A stretch of 13,792 nt of DNA from Rhodobiaceae bacterium (GTDB lineage Bacteria; Pseudomonadota; Alphaproteobacteria; Rhizobiales; TMED25). The notes beneath the pieces were generated by a model. That model saw only the letters and a list, made by a program, of their open reading frames with translations, did no database searches and was not told where the DNA came from. Location of the stretch: contig PAHC01000018.1 of assembly GCA_002704755.1 (NCBI GenBank), positions 1 to 13,792 on the forward strand, written 5' to 3'. Position numbers and translations under genes: made by a program. Shown here in pieces: positions 1-6,564 of the stretch (the first letter of the stretch is position 1; every line of letters starts with the position of its first letter).

Positions 1-45
1 TATCATTCGATCTCTTAATCTTTTTATTCTAGTTGGAATTGTCAT
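1..45 (-). CDS. Possible 5' end of a leftward gene cut by the window edge
   Basis: Reading leftward from the ATG at 45-43, 15 codons stay open to the edge (MTIPTRIKRLRDRMI). The basic, helical start loosely resembles the N-terminus of Xaa-Pro aminopeptidases, which often begin with an R-L-x-x-L-R-x-x-M pattern, but 15 residues cannot support a family call. No good Shine-Dalgarno sequence precedes it. A competing rightward frame is also open here. Treat it as a candidate only. Confidence 0.3.
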   Translation of the reverse strand, partial: MTIPTRIKRLRDRMI

Positions 46-90
46 GATTTTTTCAATATTATTTCATATATTTTTAATGCAATCATTTTA

Positions 91-115
91 TACATATGTA
101 TGCAAAAAATGCATA
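91..115. repeat. Palindromic cluster in the left intergenic region
   Basis: TACATATGTA (91-100) is a perfect palindrome. It overlaps a perfect inverted repeat, TATGCA (99-104) and TGCATA (110-115), separated by five A. It lies upstream of the small gene at 221 and of the possible leftward gene ending at 45, so it could be a regulator site or a small hairpin. In DNA this AT-rich it could also be chance. Apart from this and a possible weak promoter-like stretch (TTGAAC at 131-136, TAACTA at 155-160), I see nothing else in 46-220. Confidence 0.3.
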
Positions 116-220
116 TCTGTTATAAATTTTTTGAACTACTCATATGCTCTTAACTAACTATATATATGGATATAACTGATAACAAAATTAAACTAAATAG
201 AAAATATAGAAAGGAAAAAA

Positions 221-400
221 ATGCAGTTTACAAATTATTCAATAAACCTTGCAAATGGTTTTTTTGGAATCAACTTTAATTCTAATAAGAAAAAACAAGC
301 TTATTTAAAAGCCGCACGTGAATTCGCTAAGGCAGAAGGCTTGCCTGTTGGTGATGTTCTCGTCTCTATCGGTAGAGCATCTTATTTAAAGTTAAAGTAA
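221..400 (+). CDS. Small hypothetical protein, 59 aa
   Basis: This is an ATG-initiated 59-codon frame. An AAGGA Shine-Dalgarno sequence lies 5-6 bases before the start, which makes it convincing despite its size. The N-terminal third is polar and aromatic (MQFTNYSINLANGFFGINF). It is followed by a lysine-rich helix (KKKQAYLKAAREFAKAEG) and a C-terminal segment GDVLVSIGRASYLKLK. No signal peptide or membrane segment is evident. I do not recognise the family. It is followed 47 bases later by another small protein in the same direction, and the two probably form a transcription unit. Function unknown. Confidence 0.72.
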   Translation: MQFTNYSINLANGFFGINFNSNKKKQAYLKAAREFAKAEGLPVGDVLVSIGRASYLKLK

Positions 401-447
401 CAACCAATAGCATAAATAATATAATCAATAAGGAAGATAATAAAACT

Positions 448-660
448 GTGGAATATATACTTAACAATTCAGTTAGTGCCGTTGAAACTATATTCACAAC
501 AATTAATAAAGTTTTAAAGGGTTTCTTTAAAAGTTGGGTTTTAGCAAGGCAATATCAGGCAAATTATTATGCTGCAGAGAAATTAGTAAATACAAATGAC
601 TATAAGGATTTATCTCTGCAAGACATTGTAGTTAAACTTAATAATGCAACTTCTAAGTAA
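448..660 (+). CDS. Small hypothetical protein, 70 aa, GTG start
   Basis: The frame starts at GTG. AAGGA lies 13 bases upstream, longer than usual spacing, but no in-frame alternative start exists between them. The protein has an amphipathic N-terminal half (residues about 10-32, with FKSWVLARQYQANYYAAEKL following) and a C-terminal part YKDLSLQDIVVKLNNA. The layout of a W/R-rich helix then an L-x-D-L-S-L-x-D-I segment is faintly like DUF1127 (YjiS-like) small proteins. The diagnostic arginine motif is absent, so I do not assign that family. It is probably cotranscribed with the 59-aa protein upstream. Confidence 0.68.
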   Translation: MEYILNNSVSAVETIFTTINKVLKGFFKSWVLARQYQANYYAAEKLVNTNDYKDLSLQDIVVKLNNATSK

Positions 661-668
661 TTATATTA

Positions 669-704
669 TTTATTTAGCTTATTATACATTGTCATCTAAA
701 TAAA
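669..704. terminator. Weak bidirectional AT-rich hairpin between convergent genes
   Basis: TTTATTTAG (669-677) and CTAAATAAA (696-704) form a perfect 9-bp inverted repeat with an 18-base loop. It sits between the small gene ending at 660 and prmA ending at 747 on the other strand. A/T-rich arms and the long loop make it a weak candidate for a shared terminator. Confidence 0.3.
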
Positions 705-746
705 AATTAATTACATATAGCTTCGATATATATTTTAACAACCTAA

Positions 747-1619
747 TTACTTTCTATATTGGTTACTCTTGCAATACACTAGTGTGAGAGTAATCCACTC
801 CGCATACTGAATTTCTTTTAATTTTATAAAACCGATACTCAAAAAATACATAAGTATTGATCTTTTTTGGGAATAAGTTATGCCCGACAATATTAAGATA
901 CCATTGTTATCTAATAATCTTTTTAAATCAAATCTTACTTTATTGATTACATTAGCCAAGATGTTAACAATTATTAGGTCATAACCATTACTTTGTAATT
1001 TTTTACAATCTCTCATAATATCTAATACTTTATATGTTATTGATTGATTAACATTATTTTTTTTGAAGTTAATTTTTGTAATTTCAATTGCGACTGGATC
1101 ATTATCAATTGCAATCCCACTGCAATACCACAATTTACTTGAAATAATTGATAATATCCCGCTTCCAGTTCCAATGTCGAGAAAGTTATTAATCTTTCTG
1201 TTTTTACTTAAGTCTGATAAAGCTTCAATACATCCATGTGTTGTTCCATGATGACCTGTTCCGAAGGCCATGCTTGCATTAATACATACGTCTATGTTTG
1301 AATATTTTGATCTTGAATAATTGTCATTACGTATAATGATATCTTTACTTATAATAGGTTTTAGGTTTTTTTGTGTCTCAAGCACCCAATTTTTTTTTGG
1401 AATGTTTTTTATATTAAAGTTTATAAATTTTCCGAACACACTCTGAATTATTTTTATAATATTAGTTTCATTTTTTTTATCAAAATGAAAACTTACGCAT
1501 TGATCTTCCCCTATATTTGCTTGTGAAATTGATATGATACCTTTTTCAAATAAATAATCATCATCTAATTCATCTATTGAAAGATCAGACTTGATTATTG
1601 CTTCAACATATTTAGTCAT
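747..1619 (-). CDS. prmA: Ribosomal protein L11 methyltransferase PrmA
   Basis: PrmA is an S-adenosylmethionine-dependent methyltransferase that trimethylates ribosomal protein L11 in the cytoplasm. The family landmarks are present in order: the substrate-positioning motif AFGTGHHGTTH, the SAM-binding glycine loop LDIGTGSGILS, the acidic residue of the next strand (AIDNDPVAI), and the post-strand motif DLIIVNILANV matching the family's N-[IP]-L-A. Length (290 aa) is normal. I chose the ATG at 1619. A TTG three codons upstream (1628) is also open, but the ATG sits in an 8-base overlap with the uvrD stop, typical of translational coupling. It is the last gene of the leftward uvrD-prmA unit, an arrangement common in alphaproteobacteria. 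Confidence 0.95.
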   Translation of the reverse strand: MTKYVEAIIKSDLSIDELDDDYLFEKGIISISQANIGEDQCVSFHFDKKNETNIIKIIQSVFGKFINFNIKNIPKKNWVLETQKNLKPIISKDIIIRNDNYSRSKYSNIDVCINASMAFGTGHHGTTHGCIEALSDLSKNRKINNFLDIGTGSGILSIISSKLWYCSGIAIDNDPVAIEITKINFKKNNVNQSITYKVLDIMRDCKKLQSNGYDLIIVNILANVINKVRFDLKRLLDNNGILILSGITYSQKRSILMYFLSIGFIKLKEIQYAEWITLTLVYCKSNQYRK

Positions 1620-3846
1620 TTTTAACAACTTCTAAATACGAGGATAGAACGATTTTCTTACCAGCTTTGTCGAAATCAACCTCAACCCGATCGTTTTCAT
1701 TATCAATTACAATTCCATAACCGAATTTAGTATGAAAAACACGCTGATTTTGCAATACGCTTACATTATTATAATCTGAAATCTCTTCGAGTGCTTCTAT
1801 GTTATTATTGAAATGTCCTGCAGCCTTTAATCTATCAATAGCTGACAACTTCTTCTTTTGATAATCAAATGCAGATGTGTTCTGAACACCGTTACCATAA
1901 GTATTTATTGTAGTTCCAATTAAGGTTGAGTCATCATCAATAAATTCTCTCGAAATTTCAGAAATGAAACGAGAAGGAATTGATTGCATCCAATTACCAT
2001 AAACCCTTCGGTTTTGCGAATGAATTAGGTATAGATATTTTTTTGCGCGTGTCATTCCTACGTGAGCAAGTCTTCGCTCTTCTTCAAGTCCACTATTGCC
2101 TTTTTCATCTAATGATCTTTGATTTGGGAAAACACCTTCTTCAAGACCAGGCATAAAAACACAATCAAATTCGAGCCCTTTTGCAGAGTGTAGAGTCATC
2201 AAGCTAACTTTGCTAGAACTCTTATCATTTTCAACTTCAAGTACCAATGAGATATGCTCAATGAATTCATGCAATGAATTAAATTCGGCAATTTGTCCAA
2301 CAAGTTCCTTAATATTTTCTATTCTCGTTAGGCTTGTCGGCGTTTTATCTTTCTCCCACATTTCTATGTAACCTGAGTCTTCTAAAATGAGTTCAGTGAG
2401 AGTAACGTGATCTAACTCATTTAATTTTTGTTTCCAATTTTCAATCATCGCTATGAAGCTACTAAGTTGAGTCCTTTGTTGAGGTTTTAACTCGTCGGTT
2501 TGTATGAGCTTTTTTGAAACATCAAAAAGTGATAAGTTATATATCTTTGATGCGTCATTAAGCATTCTGATGGTTGTTTCACCCAAGCCTCTTTTTGGAA
2601 CATTCAGTATTCGCTCAAATTTAAGATCATGATTTTGATTTAATAATAACTGCAAATAGGCAATTACATCTATTATTTCTTGTCTTTCATAGAATTTTGG
2701 ACCGCCAATTACTCTATATGGTATACTGTTTAGTATTAACCTATCTTCAATTTCTCTCATTTGAAAACTTGCTCTTACAAGAATTGATATCTGATCTAGA
2801 TCAGTTTTTGATATTAATTTTCTATCAATCTCGTCTGATATAAATATTGCTTCATCCTCTGCACTCCATACAGACACAAGTTTGACTTTGTCACCTTCCT
2901 CATCTGAGCTGGAAGATAATTCTTTCCCCAGTCTGTCAATATTATTTGTAATTAGACTCCTTGCGGCACCTAGTATATTAACAGTGGATCTATAGTTTTT
3001 TTCGAGCCGAATTATTTTTGATCCATCAAAATCTTTTTCAAAGTTTAATATATTATTCACATCAGCTCCTCTCCAACCATATATAGATTGGTCATCATCA
3101 CCGACACATGCAATATTTCTATTTTTCTGGGATAAAATTCTGAGTAGTTGATACTGAACTGTATTTGTATCCTGATACTCATCGACTAGGATATACTTAA
3201 AAGTTGATTGAAACTTATCAAGTATTGCTTCATTTTTTATTAAAATCTGCAAAGGTAACATTAATAAATCTCCGAAATCAACGGAATTTAGTGTCTTTAA
3301 CCTTTTTTGATAATTCTTATATACCTCTATGCTTTTTTCATGAATAAAATCTAGGTCTATTTCAGTATTAACCTTTTCTGGAGTAAGCCCCTTATTCTTG
3401 CATTGATCAATGAATGAAAGAAATAACCTCGGGGGAAATTGCTTTTCATCAATGTCTAGAAGTCTAATAACTTCTTTTATAACTTTTAGTTGGTCATCGG
3501 TATCTAAGATTGTAAAGTCACTTTTTAAATCGACCAGTTCTGCGTGCATTCTTAGTAACTTTGTTCCAATAGAATGAAATGTGCCAAGCCAATTCATTCC
3601 TTCAACCGCATTACCAATGATATTTCCAATTCTGAGTTGCATCTCTTTTGCAGCTTTGTTTGTAAAAGTAACTGCTAAAATATTATTTGGAAACGCTAGT
3701 TTTTTATAAATAATGTGAGCAAGTCTTGAAGTTAAGACGCTTGTTTTACCTGTGCCGGCTCCAGCGAGTATTAATAGAGGGCCTTCAGTATGGAGGACAG
3801 CAGCTTTCTGTTGTTCATTGAGATAGGATAGATAATCAGTGTTCAT
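1612..3846 (-). CDS. uvrD: UvrD/PcrA-type superfamily 1 DNA helicase
   Basis: This is a 3'-5' SF1A DNA helicase for nucleotide excision and mismatch repair and for clearing DNA of proteins. All helicase motifs are visible. They are the Q motif (LNEQQKAAV, about 9-17), Walker A GAGTGKT (29-35), motif Ia TFTNKAAKEM, Ib GTFHSIG, II VDEYQDTN, III GDDDQSIYGWRGAD, IV EKNYRS, V TLHSAKGLEFD and VI EEERRLAHVGMTRA. The last about 40 residues (from VFHTKFGYGIVI to SSYLEVV) match the C-terminal Tudor-like domain through which UvrD/PcrA contact RNA polymerase. At 744 aa it is full length. Its 3' end overlaps prmA. A 59-base gap separates it from the upstream RHH gene, so it is probably part of the sspB-fumC-RHH-uvrD-prmA run. 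Confidence 0.97.
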   Translation of the reverse strand: MNTDYLSYLNEQQKAAVLHTEGPLLILAGAGTGKTSVLTSRLAHIIYKKLAFPNNILAVTFTNKAAKEMQLRIGNIIGNAVEGMNWLGTFHSIGTKLLRMHAELVDLKSDFTILDTDDQLKVIKEVIRLLDIDEKQFPPRLFLSFIDQCKNKGLTPEKVNTEIDLDFIHEKSIEVYKNYQKRLKTLNSVDFGDLLMLPLQILIKNEAILDKFQSTFKYILVDEYQDTNTVQYQLLRILSQKNRNIACVGDDDQSIYGWRGADVNNILNFEKDFDGSKIIRLEKNYRSTVNILGAARSLITNNIDRLGKELSSSSDEEGDKVKLVSVWSAEDEAIFISDEIDRKLISKTDLDQISILVRASFQMREIEDRLILNSIPYRVIGGPKFYERQEIIDVIAYLQLLLNQNHDLKFERILNVPKRGLGETTIRMLNDASKIYNLSLFDVSKKLIQTDELKPQQRTQLSSFIAMIENWKQKLNELDHVTLTELILEDSGYIEMWEKDKTPTSLTRIENIKELVGQIAEFNSLHEFIEHISLVLEVENDKSSSKVSLMTLHSAKGLEFDCVFMPGLEEGVFPNQRSLDEKGNSGLEEERRLAHVGMTRAKKYLYLIHSQNRRVYGNWMQSIPSRFISEISREFIDDDSTLIGTTINTYGNGVQNTSAFDYQKKKLSAIDRLKAAGHFNNNIEALEEISDYNNVSVLQNQRVFHTKFGYGIVIDNENDRVEVDFDKAGKKIVLSSYLEVVKND

Positions 3847-3905
3847 AATAAATTATACCTATACTATTGTTATGTAATTTGAGTTATGTAAATTGAATTA
3901 ACCAA

Positions 3906-4115
3906 CTAATTTTTGTTTTTTGTGGAATAATCTAACACATATAATCTAATTGCAGATGCTAAGTTATCACTTTTCTTTTGATTTTCAATTAACTCAAGCA
4001 ATTTGGGGATAGATAAATGCATTTCAACGGATATTTTTTGAACCAAAATCCAAAATTCATCTTCTAGAGCAATACTTGTACGATGCCCGGCTATACTTAT
4101 TGAACGCTTTTTCAT
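3906..4115 (-). CDS. Ribbon-helix-helix domain protein (RHH_4 type)
   Basis: This 69-aa protein begins KKRSISIAGHRTSIALEDEFW, the characteristic start of the alphaproteobacterial RHH_4 family (R-S-x-x-I-x-G-H-R-T-S-x-x-L-E-x-x-F-W). It continues with the helix-helix part: SIPKLLELIE and then NLASAIRLYVLDY. The family is predicted to bind DNA as a dimer through the N-terminal strand, but its targets are generally not known. The start lies only 4 bases after the fumC stop, so the two are cotranscribed. In many relatives a DUF4169 gene sits at this junction. There is no room for it here. Confidence 0.9.
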   Translation of the reverse strand: MKKRSISIAGHRTSIALEDEFWILVQKISVEMHLSIPKLLELIENQKKSDNLASAIRLYVLDYSTKNKN

Positions 4116-4119
4116 TGAT

Positions 4120-5499
4120 TCAAATCATTTTTGTAGGATCAACCAATTCATCAAAGCTTTCTTCATCTATATATCCAGATTTTATTGCTTCTTCTTTAAG
4201 AGTAGTATTATTTTTGTGTGCTTTTTTTGCAAGTTCTGCGGCTTTATCGTAGCCAATATTAGGAGCTAAAGCAGTAACTAGCATAAGAGATCTATCAACA
4301 TTCGCTTTTATATTGTCTTCACGTGGCTCAAGACCATCTAAACAATTTATTTCAAACGATTTTACTGCGTCAGACATTAATTTTACTGATTGAAGGAAAT
4401 TATAAGCCATCATGGGATTATATACGTTTAATTGGAAATGTCCTTGACTGCCAGCCATGGAAATTCCAGTATTATTTCCAAAAATGTGGACACAAACTTG
4501 TGTTAATGATTCACATTGTGTTGGGTTTACTTTTCCAGGCATGATGGATGAGCCTGGTTCATTTTCTGGCAATGACAATTCACCTAGGCCAGCACGTGGA
4601 CCACTTCCAAGAAATCTTATGTCGTTGGCGATTTTGAATAGCGATGCAGCCACAGTATTAATAGCACCATGAGCCATAATCATTGCATCATGCGCCGATA
4701 ATGCTTCGAATTTATTTGGAGCAGTTGTAAAATTCTTATTTGTTAGCTTAGATATTTCTCTTGCTATTTTTTCACCAAAATCTTTTGGTGCATTTAAACC
4801 TGTGCCAACAGCCGTACCGCCCTGCGCAAGTTCCATTAATCTTGGTAATGTATTTTCAATTCTCTCAATTCCAAATTCAATTTGTTTTGCATAGCCTGAG
4901 AACTCTTGACCCAAAGTTAATGGTGTTGCGTCTTGTGTGTGTGTTCGACCAATTTTAATAATATCATTCCATTTCTTTGATTTTTCATCTAATTTTTTCA
5001 CGAATGATCTTAGATTAGGTATGAGTTGATCAATTATCTCTGTAGCACATGCAATATGCATTGCTGTTGGGTATGTGTCATTCGATGACTGAGACATATT
5101 GCAATGGTCATTTGGGTGCACAGGAGATTTTGATCCAATGTTACCTCCCATTATTTCTATTGCTCTGTTGGATATCACCTCATTTGCATTCATGTTAGAT
5201 TGAGTACCTGATCCAGTTTGCCAAACAACAAGTGGAAAGTGATCATTCAGTTTGCCATCAATGACTTCCTGTGCTGCTTTTATGATATTTTGTCCAATAG
5301 TTTTGTCCAGTTTTCCATAATCCATATTCACTTTTGCAGCTGCAGCTTTTACTACACCCAAAGCTTTTATTATTGAGCTTGGTTGCTTTTCCCAGCCAAT
5401 TTTAAAGTTTTGGATGGATCTTTGTGACTGCGCTCCCCAATACCTATCGTTATCAACTTCTATTTCACCAAAGGTATCAGTTTCAATTCTTTTTTTCAT
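4120..5499 (-). CDS. fumC: Class II fumarate hydratase
   Basis: FumC catalyses the reversible hydration of fumarate to L-malate in the citric acid cycle as a cytoplasmic homotetramer with no iron-sulfur cluster. The sequence shows the three conserved active-site regions of the aspartase/fumarase superfamily: TGSGTQSNMNANEV (95-108), the THTQDATPLTLGQEFSGY region carrying the catalytic His, and the signature loop GSSIMPGKVNPTQCE. Length (459 aa) is normal. GAGG lies five bases before the ATG. It lies 19 bases downstream of sspB and 4 bases before the RHH gene. The fumC neighbourhood with sspB and RHH_4 is recurrent in alphaproteobacteria. Confidence 0.97.
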   Translation of the reverse strand: MKKRIETDTFGEIEVDNDRYWGAQSQRSIQNFKIGWEKQPSSIIKALGVVKAAAAKVNMDYGKLDKTIGQNIIKAAQEVIDGKLNDHFPLVVWQTGSGTQSNMNANEVISNRAIEIMGGNIGSKSPVHPNDHCNMSQSSNDTYPTAMHIACATEIIDQLIPNLRSFVKKLDEKSKKWNDIIKIGRTHTQDATPLTLGQEFSGYAKQIEFGIERIENTLPRLMELAQGGTAVGTGLNAPKDFGEKIAREISKLTNKNFTTAPNKFEALSAHDAMIMAHGAINTVAASLFKIANDIRFLGSGPRAGLGELSLPENEPGSSIMPGKVNPTQCESLTQVCVHIFGNNTGISMAGSQGHFQLNVYNPMMAYNFLQSVKLMSDAVKSFEINCLDGLEPREDNIKANVDRSLMLVTALAPNIGYDKAAELAKKAHKNNTTLKEEAIKSGYIDEESFDELVDPTKMI

Positions 5500-5518
5500 T
5501 TTTGCCTCATAATTTCAT

Positions 5519-6022
5519 TCATTTTTTAAATTCACTCAAAGAAACGATTTCTGCAGATCTTTTGTTCTCAGGTGTTATTCTTTTTTTTTGCATAGATGTT
5601 TCTCTATTACCTATATTTGTTTTGTTCTCATCATTTTTGTTTTTTGTACTTGTAGTTACGTCATTTTGTGCAAGAAAATCAATTCCAAAATTAACTGCTG
5701 GATCAAAAAAGCTTGTAATGGCTCCATATGGAATAGTAATTTTCTCAGGTATATTGTCAAAATGAAGTGTTACTGAAAAATAATTTTCTTTTATTTCGAG
5801 ATCTTGGAATTGATGTTGAAGCACTATAGTCATTTTATCTGGAAATTTTTCTTTTAATTTTGCAGGGATAATTACATTTTTTTTTTTTGTACTGAATGAT
5901 ATGTAAAGACGATGTTCCCCTGGGATATGATTTCTGTCTTTGATGAATGATAAAACGTCAATGATAACATTAATCATTGCTTTACTCATTAGTTTATTAT
6001 AACCGATCAAATCAGAATTCAT
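5519..6022 (-). CDS. sspB: SspB-like ClpXP adaptor, alphaproteobacterial type
   Basis: SspB recognises the ssrA tag on tmRNA-rescued proteins and tethers them to the ClpXP protease. The N-terminal substrate-binding domain (about residues 1-122) opens with DLIGYNKLMSKAMINVI and contains HRLYISFST and the IPYGAITSFFDPAVNFG strand-helix typical of the alpha type. A polar linker rich in K, N and T (about 123-153) follows. The C-terminus SAEIVSLSEFKK matches the conserved ClpX-binding tail (A-E-[IV]-V-x-L-x-x-F-[RK]-K). The coding strand has an uninterrupted run of 12 A (5888-5877) near codon 48. The tmRNA gene lies about 150 bases upstream on the same strand, so adaptor and tag are genetic neighbours. 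Confidence 0.93.
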   Translation of the reverse strand: MNSDLIGYNKLMSKAMINVIIDVLSFIKDRNHIPGEHRLYISFSTKKKNVIIPAKLKEKFPDKMTIVLQHQFQDLEIKENYFSVTLHFDNIPEKITIPYGAITSFFDPAVNFGIDFLAQNDVTTSTKNKNDENKTNIGNRETSMQKKRITPENKRSAEIVSLSEFKK

Positions 6023-6168
6023 GCGCTACACCATCGAAATTCTTTTAATTATTAAACAAAATTTCTTAAATTTAAATCACATATTTTTCTTAATCAGAGA
6101 AAAAATTGATAAATTCTTCTCATTGACCATAACAAAAAATTACTTTGATGTAATTATTTGGTGGAGGT

Positions 6169-6208
6169 AAAAAAGGGGCGTTCTGTTGCCAGGTGCCCCC
6201 ACACCCCG
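6169..6208 (-). terminator. tmRNA 3' pseudoknot with U-run, intrinsic terminator of ssrA
   Basis: Leftward, GCCAAGG and CCTGGC can pair around a G-rich loop. A GGGGC in that loop can pair with the downstream GCCCC, which is directly followed by six T (6174-6169). This looks like the last pseudoknot of the coding RNA doubling as a Rho-independent terminator. The exact pairing needs folding. Confidence 0.7.
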
Positions 6209-6255
6209 CCTTGGCTTGCTAGAGACAAGGGCTTAAGTTTCGGTGCTCAAGCTGA

Positions 6256-6294
6256 CTATGCAGCTACTGCGACCGGAGCATAGTTGTCATTTGC
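6256..6294 (-). other. tmRNA proteolysis-tag reading frame
   Basis: From the resume codon GCA (6294-6292) the frame reads ANDNYAPVAVAA and ends at TAG (6258-6256). ANDN at the start is the usual SspB-binding part of alphaproteobacterial tags, and the AA end is the ClpX recognition signal. The flanking sequence, TAGTTGCAAATGAC, has the expected A-rich, self-complementary context. Confidence 0.93.
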
Positions 6295-6380
6295 AACTAT
6301 AAGTTTAGCCCGATAACGGTGGTACTATACCGAGTAAAAGGTAGCCTTTTACGCTCTCGTCGATCCTATTTCGCCCCCAT

Positions 6381-6564
6381 CATAAATACACTATTTGATT
6401 TGCTCTAATTTCTCTTGCCAAGCGTCTATGGAAATGTTTTTTAGTTCCATTTCTTGGAGCATAAGAACAACTAAGAACGCCAAAATAACAATTACTTCTA
6501 ATCCAATAGCGATTTTAATAATATCCTTTATTTTTTGCATCCTATTACCTTTAATGTATTTATG
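6381..6564. repeat. 10-bp inverted repeat at both ends of the ssrA intervening segment
   Basis: CATAAATACA (6381-6390) and TGTATTTATG (6555-6564) on the top strand are perfect inverted complements. In the leftward precursor RNA they would pair directly beyond the 7-bp acceptor stem, separated from it by two unpaired bases on each side. That makes a long helix with the 49-codon ORF in its apical loop. Confidence 0.75.
6391..6540 (-). CDS. 49-aa single-pass membrane protein ORF inside the ssrA intervening segment
   Basis: The frame runs from ATG (6540) to TAG (6391), with an AAAGG Shine-Dalgarno sequence (6552-6548) seven bases upstream. The product begins MQKIKDIIKIAIGLEVIVIL. A hydrophobic segment covers about residues 6-27, followed by a charged amphipathic tail containing NISIDAWQEKLEQIK. 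Positive residues before the hydrophobic segment and acidic residues after it suggest a cytoplasmic N-terminus and an external tail. The ORF fills almost all of the segment between the acceptor CCA (6563) and the coding-piece first base (6378). The frame could be extended upstream to 6627, but only by reading through the acceptor RNA. I do not recognise a family and no function can be given. Expression would require translation of pre-tmRNA or of the excised segment. Confidence 0.6.
   Translation of the reverse strand: MQKIKDIIKIAIGLEVIVILAFLVVLMLQEMELKNISIDAWQEKLEQIK

Larger units (their letters stand above)
6169..6378 (-). ncRNA. ssrA: tmRNA coding piece (permuted two-piece ssrA)
   Basis: tmRNA rescues stalled ribosomes by switching translation to its own tag ORF. 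Leftward from 6378 the RNA starts GGGGGCGAAATAGGATCGAC, the 5' acceptor strand and D-like region of tmRNA. GGGGGCG pairs over 7 bp with CGCCTCC of the separately encoded acceptor piece. The pairing places a G-U at the third pair, the alanine identity element. A perfect 8-bp hairpin follows (GTAAAAGG/CCTTTTAC, 6352-6334), then a pseudoknot-like region around 6330-6305, the tag ORF, and a G-rich 3' pseudoknot with a U-run. No T arm follows on this side, as expected for a permuted gene (Rfam family alpha_tmRNA). The 3' end is approximate. Confidence 0.95.

Noticed and set aside
2..157. Rightward open frame at the left edge with a hydrophobic stretch, ending at TAA 155-157
   Set aside because: It has no visible start signal and unusual composition, and it overlaps palindromic DNA. 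A 51-codon open stretch can occur by chance in such DNA. It could be the tail of a membrane protein, but support is too weak.
1620..1628. TTG start for PrmA three codons upstream
   Set aside because: The ATG at 1619 is a standard start within the short overlap with uvrD. The TTG adds only three residues.
5424..5765. Rightward open frame opposite the fumC start and the sspB 3' half
   Set aside because: It is antisense to two well-supported genes, and its hydrophobicity is explained by the complement of Lys/Asn/Glu-rich codons.
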